The position numbers were made by a program, and so were the translations under genes. 6,532 nucleotides of DNA from Candidatus Margulisiibacteriota bacterium (GTDB taxonomy: Bacteria; Margulisbacteria; Termititenacia; Termititenacales; Termititenacaceae), in NCBI GenBank assembly GCA_031267055.1, contig JAIRZV010000057.1, positions 1-6,532 of the forward strand, given 5' to 3'. This document shows positions 1 through 4,766 of this stretch, piece after piece. Position 1 is the first letter of the stretch; every line of letters begins with the position of its first letter. The notes beneath the pieces were generated by a model that saw only the letters and a program-made list of their open reading frames with translations, was not told where the DNA came from and made no database searches.

Positions 1-101
1 ATATTTTGAATATTTTTTTATCTATGTATTGGGCTTTTTAGTAATTTTTAATTATGAAAGTGGTGAAAACAATGACCGGACAAAAAGATAATTTTTACCC
101 A

Positions 102-115
102 CCCCCCCCCCCCCC
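102..115. repeat. Poly-C homopolymer tract (14 C)
   Basis: Fourteen consecutive C residues lie in an otherwise AT-rich stretch about 130 bases upstream of the first gene of the accessory block. An AT-rich TTTTTA (92-97) precedes it. -10-like hexamers follow it (TATGTA at 117-122, TATATT at 126-131). The tract could therefore sit in the spacer of a promoter, where its length would set promoter strength. Long homopolymers are slippage-prone and also error-prone in sequencing, so the exact length is uncertain. The rest of 1-101 is AT-rich and holds no gene I can support. Confidence 0.85.
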
Positions 116-172
116 ATATGTAGCGTATATTTAAATACAAGAACCCCATATATAGAAGACAATATTGATTAT

Positions 173-195
173 CCCTGCGCAGACAGGGCTTTTTT
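173..195 (+). terminator. Terminator-like or attenuator-like hairpin
   Basis: A 5-bp stem CCCTG/CAGGG (173-177 with 184-188) encloses a 6-base loop and is followed by C and six T. This is the layout of a small intrinsic terminator. It could end a transcript from a gene left of the window. If transcription starts near the poly-C tract, it would instead act as an attenuator in the leader of the tandem genes. The stem is short, so the call is tentative. Confidence 0.5.
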
Positions 196-247
196 GTTTC
201 CAGCGAGGAATTTTGCTGAAATAAATTAAATAAAAGGAGGCAAAATT

Positions 248-754
248 ATGGCAGACAATTACAATGATACATATTCAGGTATAGAAAGAGGTAAACATAT
301 CGTAGCGCAGGATGTGGTCGATGCGCTGAATACAAAAGAAAAGGTGGAGCACAAAATATCCATCACGGAATGGCCAGCAAATAAAACTAGCGAGACGAAA
401 TATCCGAGCTGCGCGGCAGCGAATGATGCCATTAACGCGCTGGCGATAATTCCTGTTCAACTAGTTAGCAAGACATCAACAGATACGGAAATACCATCGG
501 CTCAAAGTGTATACTCCTTTATGAGTGCTAAGATGTCTGAATGGCAGGCAATCGACAAGAAAGTGCCGTCTTATCTGTGGAGTGGCAATAATACTACTGA
601 TGATAGTATGTACCCCACCTGCGGGGCTGTAAACAAGGCCATAAACGCTGCAAAACCTACGCCGGTTGCTTATATTAGCAGCGCATCGACAGATACGCAA
701 ATACCAGCGGCGGTGGCAGTGTGGAATTTATTCAAGGATTTGTATTATGCCTGA
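248..754 (+). CDS. Modular tail-fibre-like repeat protein, lacks lectin domain
   Basis: A 168-residue protein of unknown function, with no signal peptide or membrane segment. It has an A-B-A-B layout. Module A (about residues 35-65 and 105-134) has a W-x(2)-N-x-T core, then YPxC and a short Ala-rich helix (CAAANDAINAL, CGAVNKAINAA). Module B (about 71-95 and 141-163) has an S-x-x-ST-D-T-x-IP-x-A-x-x-V core. Similar 'STDTxIPSAxAVY' motifs are familiar to me from phage tail-fibre-like proteins, so a structural or adhesive role is inferred. The start is fixed by AGGAGG at 235-240, 7 bases before ATG. The downstream gene begins 15 bases after the stop, has its own AGGAGG and is clearly paralogous over the first 160 residues, so the two form an operon. 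This copy has no lectin-like C-terminus. It may be a shortened duplicate or a partner subunit. Half of its 12 isoleucines use ATA. Confidence 0.8.
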   Translation: MADNYNDTYSGIERGKHIVAQDVVDALNTKEKVEHKISITEWPANKTSETKYPSCAAANDAINALAIIPVQLVSKTSTDTEIPSAQSVYSFMSAKMSEWQAIDKKVPSYLWSGNNTTDDSMYPTCGAVNKAINAAKPTPVAYISSASTDTQIPAAVAVWNLFKDLYYA

Positions 755-769
755 TAGGAGGTAGAAATT

Positions 770-1825
770 ATGGCGAACGCATATACGGGCGGGTATGAGG
801 GTATCAGCAGCAACGAATTACCGGAGGCGGAAAAAATGCGCTCCGCGCTGAACAGTCTGGAAAAAATGGAGCACAAAATATCCACCGCGGAATGGGATAC
901 AAATAAAACCAGCAAGACAAAATACCCAGTCTGCGCGGCGGTTCAGAAAGCTGTAAATGAGGCGTGGGTTTATCCGGTTACTGATCCGGATGATTTTTTG
1001 TCGAATCGCAGCAGATTACCGTCGGCCGGAGCGGTGTATCGGTTTGTGGAATCCACAGAGAAAGACATTGAGAAGAAAGCCAACATAGTGACTGCGGCAG
1101 GCTGGGAAGCGAATAAAAACAACGAGACAAAATATCCGAGCTGTGCGGCTGTGAGTACCGCTGTTAGCGTGTTGGCGGTGACTCTTGCTCAGACAATTAG
1201 CGGCGCGTCGACAAACGCGCAAATACCATCGGCTCAAGCAGTATGGAAGCTTCGGGAGCTGGCGAAACACAACATCTTGACTTTTAATGCCAGCCCTTAT
1301 ACAGGAGTGAAACTACGAAAATTTGAGATAAAGACATCCGTGTCGAGCACACTGATTACATGGTACAACGCGGTGCGACTTGGCGTGGCGGCGACACTAA
1401 GCGCCGGCGATGTGCCGCAGTCTGTAAAAGATCATATAAATACAACATGGCGCGGCAATAATATAACTGATGCCAGTTGTCTGGCTTATTTGCGGTATGC
1501 GCACAGGACGCCAGGGGTATGGCGCCTGCCTACCGAGGCGGAGTGGGTGTATGGTAGAAAGAGCGGAATGTTTTGGTATACTGCTGGGCTTAGTGGTTGG
1601 GAATGGTGTTGTGATGCTTATGGTAATGGCAGCAATCAAGCAATAATGGGCGTCAATCCGGTGTATTGGGGTTCAGATGGTAACCGTGTGCGGCGGCACA
1701 TTAGTAATGACACCTCGCGACACCAGCTCCACCCGGCAGCTAGCTCCTACGGCGGCGGCAATGGATGGGGTTCCGGCGCCTACGGTACTGTCTGGTGCCG
1801 CCTTGCCAGAACTGTGGCTGTGTAA
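770..1825 (+). CDS. Candidate DGR target: repeat modules plus FGE/C-type-lectin-like domain
   Basis: A 351-residue protein. Residues 1-165 carry the same A-B-A-B modules as the upstream gene (A at about 35-64 and 103-133, B at about 66-93 and 141-161). Residues 170-351 resemble the formylglycine-generating-enzyme/sulfatase-modifying fold used as a C-type-lectin scaffold by many DGR variable proteins. Visible marks are ITWYNAV (196-202), WRLPTEAEW (251-259), GWEWC (276-280), an RVxR segment (306-309) where the family usually has RVxRGGSW, and CRLA (343-346) where GFRLA is usual. The GG of RGG is replaced by His-Ile, which suits a diversified site and makes enzyme activity unlikely. Such proteins are usually displayed binding proteins; the repeat half would be the stalk or attachment part. 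AGGAGG at 756-761 lies 8 bases before ATG. No reverse transcriptase or template repeat is nearby, so the DGR link rests on the domain type and on codon patterning of the C-terminus. Confidence 0.8.
   Translation: MANAYTGGYEGISSNELPEAEKMRSALNSLEKMEHKISTAEWDTNKTSKTKYPVCAAVQKAVNEAWVYPVTDPDDFLSNRSRLPSAGAVYRFVESTEKDIEKKANIVTAAGWEANKNNETKYPSCAAVSTAVSVLAVTLAQTISGASTNAQIPSAQAVWKLRELAKHNILTFNASPYTGVKLRKFEIKTSVSSTLITWYNAVRLGVAATLSAGDVPQSVKDHINTTWRGNNITDASCLAYLRYAHRTPGVWRLPTEAEWVYGRKSGMFWYTAGLSGWEWCCDAYGNGSNQAIMGVNPVYWGSDGNRVRRHISNDTSRHQLHPAASSYGGGNGWGSGAYGTVWCRLARTVAV
1697..1825 (+). other. Putative DGR variable region with fixed 3' end
   Basis: This covers codons 310-351 of the preceding gene. In codons 310-340, 16 of 31 end in C, against 5 of 29 in codons 281-309. 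The C-ending codons come in runs: six in a row at 325-330 (AGC TCC TAC GGC GGC GGC) and four at 335-338 (TCC GGC GCC TAC). DGR templates favour AAC codons, and A-to-N mutagenesis turns these into NNC, which is the pattern here. From about 1790 the sequence is a G/C-containing stretch encoding VWCRLARTV, in the place where an initiation-of-mutagenic-homing site usually lies. No second copy, and so no template repeat, is in the window. Confidence 0.55.
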
Positions 1826-1876
1826 GATTTTGGCGCTTACTGCTTTGACAGACTGCTAATTCATAGTGACTTCTCA

Positions 1877-2001
1877 ATGTTTCGCTGATGCGAAACACCC
1901 CACCGCAGCTAACGCTGCTGCCTCCCCTTGGTAAGGGGAGGCGGATAAAAATTTGCTTGTAGCAAATTTTTAGCGGTGGGGTGTCGAGCGAAGCGAGACA
2001 T
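1877..2001. repeat. Nested cloverleaf-like inverted repeat, possible MITE or dispersed intergenic element
   Basis: The element lies between the convergent ends of the lectin-like gene and the barrel gene. A perfect 12-bp outer stem (1895-1906 with 1973-1984, core CACCCCACCGC) encloses three hairpins: GCAGC/GCTGC (1905-1918, sharing two bases with the outer stem), a 10-bp GCCTCCCCTT stem (1920-1942) and a 12-bp TAAAAATTTGCT stem (1946-1972). Outside it, ATGTTTCGCT at 1877-1886 pairs with AGCGAGACAT at 1992-2001 with one G-T wobble, giving imperfect terminal inverted repeats of about 30 bases. No clear target-site duplication is visible. The T-ended AT-rich hairpin could terminate transcription in both directions. 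It is not a tRNA: there is no acceptor CCA, anticodon arm or T-loop consensus. Confidence 0.8.
1878..1897. other. 8-bp stem, 4-base loop hairpin downstream of the variable region
   Basis: TGTTTCGC (1878-1885) and GCGAAACA (1890-1897) form a perfect 8-bp stem around the loop TGAT, 53 bases after the stop codon of the lectin-like gene. Its sequence also belongs to the left arm of the larger inverted repeat, so the two folds compete. DGR variable regions, first shown in Bordetella phage BPP-1, can be followed by a DNA hairpin/cruciform that aids retrohoming. The distance here is larger than in BPP-1, so that role is only a possibility. Confidence 0.6.
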
Positions 2002-2020
2002 TATTTGCTCTGCGTTTTAT

Positions 2021-3586
2021 TTAATTCCGTTTAATGTAAGTCTCTTTTTGGTACTTGCTCATTTCCGGCGAGCTGGAAGTGGCTTCGAGATAATAAGTGC
2101 CGGCCGGCAGTTCTTTCTCGGTAGTGAGCCGCAACACTTCTGTGCTGCTGGCATTGATAGATGTGGTGCGGCCTTTGGTTTCCCAGAGCGCTTTGTTGTT
2201 GTGATCCAACAGGCGGAAAGTCGTGCGCACGGACAGCGGCTGATTGCCGATATTGTCCAGATAAATATTGCTCTGCAATCTGCTGGTCTGCTCATGGTAT
2301 CTGGCCGTGATCAGCGCGATGCGATAATCAGACACATTGCTGGCTGAATCCTCGACGATATTGACCTTAACGGTGTTTTTCGATTTGGTGGTCCGGTTGC
2401 GTTGGATGACGGCTTTGGCGTTTTTGGTCGTGATCTTGACCGCTTTTTGGGCTGTGTTGATCGGTGCGACCGGATCGAGTTTGGCGGCCTCGGCTTTGGG
2501 CACGGCGGCGGTCTCGATAATTTCTTCTTTGTTTTGGATCGGCAGTGGCTCGATCTCGGCTGTTTCTTCGGGATTATTTTCTTCCAGCCGTTTTTGCGCG
2601 TCCAATTCTTTGTTTAGTTTTTCCGTCTCGATCGCCTCTTCCATTCTCTTGCGGTTACGGTCAGCGTTGACGATGTTGTCCATTTCTTTTTTGTTTTCGA
2701 TCCGGTAAGCCACCGAAATAAAATGCGTGGCGCCGGTGTCCGCGTCGGCATGCTTCATTATATACGCGTAATCCAGATTGAAATTAAAAAGACTGACGCC
2801 GGTGCCGACGGAAATCTGATCTGGATTGTAGCCCGCGCGCAGCGCCGCGATATTGAAAAAAACATATTCCGTGCCGACGCTGTAGTAAAGAGGCCGACTG
2901 CCGTTTTGCTCAGCGTCGACGAAAACTTTCCAGCCGTTCAGGATTTCATAAGCGGCGCCGGCGATGAGGCGCGTGTTCAATTCTTCTTCAGTGCCCTGAG
3001 TCCAGACCAATTTGGGTGGCACGATGTTGAGCAGGGACAGACCCAGTGAAAATTTCGGTGTGTACCAGAGCAAGCCAAGGTCCAGTCCGCTGCCCAGGCT
3101 GTTTTGATCGTAAAGATTTTCCTGTACGGTTTTGAAATTCAAACCCAGCGCCAGGTTTTCCATAATTTTAAGTCCGGCGGTCAAAACATACGCCCGTCCG
3201 GAGTAGCCGAAAGTTTGGCCGGTGTAAGCTGCGGTGCCGGTGCTATTGTCGTAAGTCGTTTCCTGCAAACCGTCGATGCCGGCGTTCAGAAAAGAAAAGC
3301 CCAGACCCAGATCGAGAAAAGCAATATTGCCGATCGAATAATTAAAAGCCGTGTAGTTTACTTCGTCGAGCAATTTGCCCTGTGTTAATTGATAACTCTG
3401 GTTGTTTTGCGTTTTGATGACGGCCGGATTGAGATAGGCCGCGCTGCCCTCCGGCAGAGCCACGCCGCAGTTGCCCAGTCCCAGCGAGCGCGCCGAGATC
3501 GGGTTGTCCAAAAAACTGCCAGCCGTGGAGCCGAAAGCCCACGCGCCCAGCAGGAGACTGAATAATATTTTCTTTAATTTATACAT
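2021..3586 (-). CDS. PorV/PorQ-like outer-membrane beta-barrel with coiled coil and C-terminal beta domain
   Basis: A probable outer-membrane protein of 521 residues from the chosen start. Its N-terminus is a signal peptide: MYKLKK, a hydrophobic core LFSLLLGAWAF, then a likely cut near STAG-SF. The mature start (NPISARSLGLGNCGVALPEG, then AAYLNPA) matches the N-terminal signature of PorV/PorQ/UPF0164-type barrels. About 270 residues of alternating aromatic and hydrophobic strands follow, ending near SVAYRIEN. Next come a charged coiled coil (about residues 298-340), a Glu/Ala/Lys/Pro-rich linker to about 408, and a C-terminal beta-rich, possibly Ig-like domain. A longer reading from ATG at 3607 adds seven residues. 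I prefer 3586 because it gives a normal signal peptide and because the predicted promoter would leave only about 4 bases before 3607. Neither start has a Shine-Dalgarno sequence. PorV is a type IX secretion component in Bacteroidetes; no other secretion gene is here, so the role is unknown. Confidence 0.8.
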   Translation of the reverse strand: MYKLKKILFSLLLGAWAFGSTAGSFLDNPISARSLGLGNCGVALPEGSAAYLNPAVIKTQNNQSYQLTQGKLLDEVNYTAFNYSIGNIAFLDLGLGFSFLNAGIDGLQETTYDNSTGTAAYTGQTFGYSGRAYVLTAGLKIMENLALGLNFKTVQENLYDQNSLGSGLDLGLLWYTPKFSLGLSLLNIVPPKLVWTQGTEEELNTRLIAGAAYEILNGWKVFVDAEQNGSRPLYYSVGTEYVFFNIAALRAGYNPDQISVGTGVSLFNFNLDYAYIMKHADADTGATHFISVAYRIENKKEMDNIVNADRNRKRMEEAIETEKLNKELDAQKRLEENNPEETAEIEPLPIQNKEEIIETAAVPKAEAAKLDPVAPINTAQKAVKITTKNAKAVIQRNRTTKSKNTVKVNIVEDSASNVSDYRIALITARYHEQTSRLQSNIYLDNIGNQPLSVRTTFRLLDHNNKALWETKGRTTSINASSTEVLRLTTEKELPAGTYYLEATSSSPEMSKYQKETYIKRN

Positions 3587-3601
3587 AGCATATAGAGGTA
3601 T

Positions 3602-3642
3602 ACCCATTTATAGCTTTTTTATACCAGTAAAAATAAATGGGT
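3602..3642. promoter_or_regulatory. Inverted repeat over the barrel gene promoter (extended -10)
   Basis: ACCCATTTA (3602-3610) pairs with TAAATGGGT (3634-3642). Inside, TTTTTA (3616-3621) pairs with TAAAAA (3628-3633), leaving a 5-base bulge and a 6-base loop. On the minus strand the same bases contain TGGTATAAA, an extended -10 with hexamer at 3623-3618, which would start transcription near 3611. The repeat thus covers the -10 and start site of the barrel gene and may be an operator or a 5' hairpin. No convincing -35 was found. Confidence 0.45.
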
Positions 3643-3661
3643 CTGCTTTAGTATCGAAAGT

Positions 3662-3675
3662 TTGACGCCGGTCAA
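3662..3675. promoter_or_regulatory. Palindromic operator-like site TTGAC-N4-GTCAA
   Basis: Perfect 5-bp arms, TTGAC (3662-3666) and GTCAA (3671-3675), flank GCCG in the middle of the divergent region between the barrel gene and rplU. The site ends 4 bases before the rplU -35. It is symmetric enough for a dimeric regulator, but no regulator is identified and chance cannot be excluded. Confidence 0.3.
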
Positions 3676-3679
3676 TGTA

Positions 3680-3708
3680 TTGATTTTTGCCGTTGCATAA
3701 AGTAAAAT
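3680..3708 (+). promoter_or_regulatory. Promoter of rplU-rpmA
   Basis: TTGATT at 3680-3685 and TAAAAT at 3703-3708 are separated by 17 bases, a good sigma70-type promoter. The predicted start near 3715 leaves a leader of about 20 bases before the rplU ATG, with GAGG at 3725-3728. That leader is too short for an L21-binding autoregulatory RNA structure. Confidence 0.7.
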
Positions 3709-3733
3709 TACCCCCTTTTTAAGCGAGGTATAT

Positions 3734-4045
3734 ATGTACGCAGTTATCGAAACAGGCGGCAAGCAGTACAAAGTGGCGGAAGGCGATATTTTTCCGGTGG
3801 AAAAATTGGCTGGCGAAAAGTCCGCGGCCGTGGTTTTTGACAAGGTCTTGCTCGTGGCGGATGGCGAGGCGGCGCAAATCGGCCAGCCTTATGTGACGGG
3901 TGTTTCCGTGCAGGCTGTGGTGGTCGAGCAGACCAAGGCTGACAAAGTCATCGTGCAGAAATTCCGGCCTAAAACCGGCTATAGCCGTAAAAAAGGCCAC
4001 CGGCAAAATTACACAGTCGTAAAGATCGAAAAAATCAATAAGTAA
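3734..4045 (+). CDS. rplU: 50S ribosomal protein L21
   Basis: A 103-residue protein of normal length for bacterial L21, which binds 23S rRNA in the large subunit. It opens with the typical MYAVIETGGKQYKV and ends with the basic family signature FRPKTGYSRKKGHRQ (about residues 77-91), then YTVVKI. The start is supported by this conserved N-terminus and by GAGG five bases upstream. rpmA follows after 11 bases, the standard L21-L27 pair, transcribed from the promoter at 3680-3708. Many genomes place a small ysxB/prp-type protease gene between them; there is none here, in line with the unprocessed L27. Confidence 0.98.
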   Translation: MYAVIETGGKQYKVAEGDIFPVEKLAGEKSAAVVFDKVLLVADGEAAQIGQPYVTGVSVQAVVVEQTKADKVIVQKFRPKTGYSRKKGHRQNYTVVKIEKINK

Positions 4046-4056
4046 CGGAGCAAAAC

Positions 4057-4311
4057 ATGGCGCACAAAACAGGCAAGGGCAGTTCCCGCAACGGGCGTGA
4101 CAGCAACGCGCAATACCTGGGTGTCAAAGTTTACGGCGGCCAAAAAGTGCGCTCTGGCAATATTATCGTGCGTCAAAAAGGCACTAAATTTCTACCGGGC
4201 AATAATGTTGGTTTGGGCAGCAACTTCACGATTTTTGCCACGATCGACGGCGTGGTCAGATTTGAGCGTTACAACCGCGAAAAACAAAAAGTTTCAGTTT
4301 ACCCGGCGTAA
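4057..4311 (+). CDS. rpmA: 50S ribosomal protein L27
   Basis: An 84-residue L27, whose N-terminal tail reaches the peptidyl-transferase centre. It begins MAHKTGKGSSRNGRDSN, the conserved start of mature L27, and continues with LGVKVYGGQKVRSGNIIVRQ and GTKFLPGNNVGLG. There is no cleavable N-terminal extension as in Firmicutes. GGAG at 4047-4050 lies 6 bases before ATG. The gene is co-transcribed with rplU. Its stop codon lies only 5 bases from the stop of the convergent regulator, and no intrinsic terminator fits between them. Confidence 0.98.
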   Translation: MAHKTGKGSSRNGRDSNAQYLGVKVYGGQKVRSGNIIVRQKGTKFLPGNNVGLGSNFTIFATIDGVVRFERYNREKQKVSVYPA

Positions 4312-4316
4312 ACTCC

Positions 4317-4700
4317 CTAGGGGACAATATGTTTGCGCTTATGCGCGTGGCTTTTGAGCAGATTTAACACCACATCCTGCGTATTCTCATCAAGTTTTTG
4401 GTAAACATTCAGCAGATCGGTCAGCTTGGTTTTTTCCCGCGCCACGGCTTTTTCTTTGGCCGTCAGTTTTTCCAAGCCCTCAAACCAGTAGCCGATGGGA
4501 AAATTGTAAGTCTTGCTCAACTGAAACAAAGTGGTCAGCCGCGGTAGATTAGCGCCGCTGTAGAGATTCCAAAAATTGGTATACTCGATGCCGATCTCTT
4601 CCGCCATCTGCTCGAGCGTGTTGCCGCTTTGTTTGCGGATCTGTTTTAACTTGTTGCTGATCAGGGTTTTTAGTTCTTTTTCCAGATTAGCTTTGTCCAT
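4317..4700 (-). CDS. XRE/Cro-CI family transcriptional regulator
   Basis: A 127-residue DNA-binding protein. Residues about 15-72 form an XRE-type helix-turn-helix: SNKLKQIRKQSG, then TLEQMAEEIGI as the first HTH helix, a recognition helix in the EYTNFWNLYSG area, and LPRLTTLFQLSKTYNFPIGYWFE as the closing helices. The rest (about 80-120) is helical and charged (AKEKAVAREKTKLTDLL, LDENTQDVVLNLL) and probably dimerises; the tail is basic. The start at 4700 is set by a strong GGAGG at 4711-4707, 6 bases upstream. A longer reading from 4784 would overlap obgE and add no family sequence. It is convergent with rpmA and divergent from obgE over 65 bases, so it probably controls itself and perhaps obgE. 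No toxin partner is adjacent. The target is unknown. Confidence 0.88.
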   Translation of the reverse strand: MDKANLEKELKTLISNKLKQIRKQSGNTLEQMAEEIGIEYTNFWNLYSGANLPRLTTLFQLSKTYNFPIGYWFEGLEKLTAKEKAVAREKTKLTDLLNVYQKLDENTQDVVLNLLKSHAHKRKHIVP

Positions 4701-4732
4701 TAGTATCCTCCAAACTTCAATAAAATTGTCTA

Positions 4733-4745
4733 GGTAAACTCTACC
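4733..4745. promoter_or_regulatory. Candidate operator of the XRE regulator
   Basis: GGTAAACTCTACC has inverted GGTA/TACC ends around a 5-base centre. It lies midway in the divergent region, over the putative -10 of the regulator and just upstream of the obgE extended -10. The position suits autoregulation with joint control of obgE. The short arms make this tentative. Confidence 0.35.
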
Positions 4746-4766
4746 GCGTGCTATAATTCCGCGCAA
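4738..4766 (-). promoter_or_regulatory. Putative promoter of the XRE regulator
   Basis: On the minus strand, TTGCGC (4766-4761) and TAGAGT (4743-4738) are spaced by 17 bases, with a start expected near 4731 and a leader of about 30 bases. Both hexamers are imperfect. The promoter would overlap the obgE promoter and its first codon. Confidence 0.35.
4749..4757 (+). promoter_or_regulatory. Extended -10 promoter of obgE
   Basis: TGCTATAAT is an exact extended -10 (TG-n-TATAAT, hexamer 4752-4757). No -35 stands at 16-18 bases; TTGTCT at 4726-4731 is 20 bases away. A start about 7 bases downstream would fall at 4763-4766, practically on the obgE ATG at 4766. No Shine-Dalgarno sequence is present. 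Confidence 0.65.

Noticed and set aside
1..247. Possible DGR template repeat or end of an upstream gene
   Set aside because: No stretch matches the variable region and no coding pattern is visible apart from the 26-codon poly-proline frame.
1677..1859. A 60-codon frame overlapping the variable region in another frame
   Set aside because: It lies almost wholly inside the lectin-like gene, has no ribosome binding site and no recognisable features; the GC-rich NNC codons simply keep the shifted frame open.
1895..1984. Cloverleaf suggesting a tRNA or tRNA-like RNA
   Set aside because: There is no anticodon loop, D-loop or T-loop consensus, and the arms are of the wrong lengths; the symmetry fits a DNA repeat better.
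1976..3388. Several plus-strand frames of 70-125 codons opposite the barrel gene
   Set aside because: They mirror the antisense of a long frame with signal peptide and barrel pattern, and have no ribosome binding sites or family motifs.
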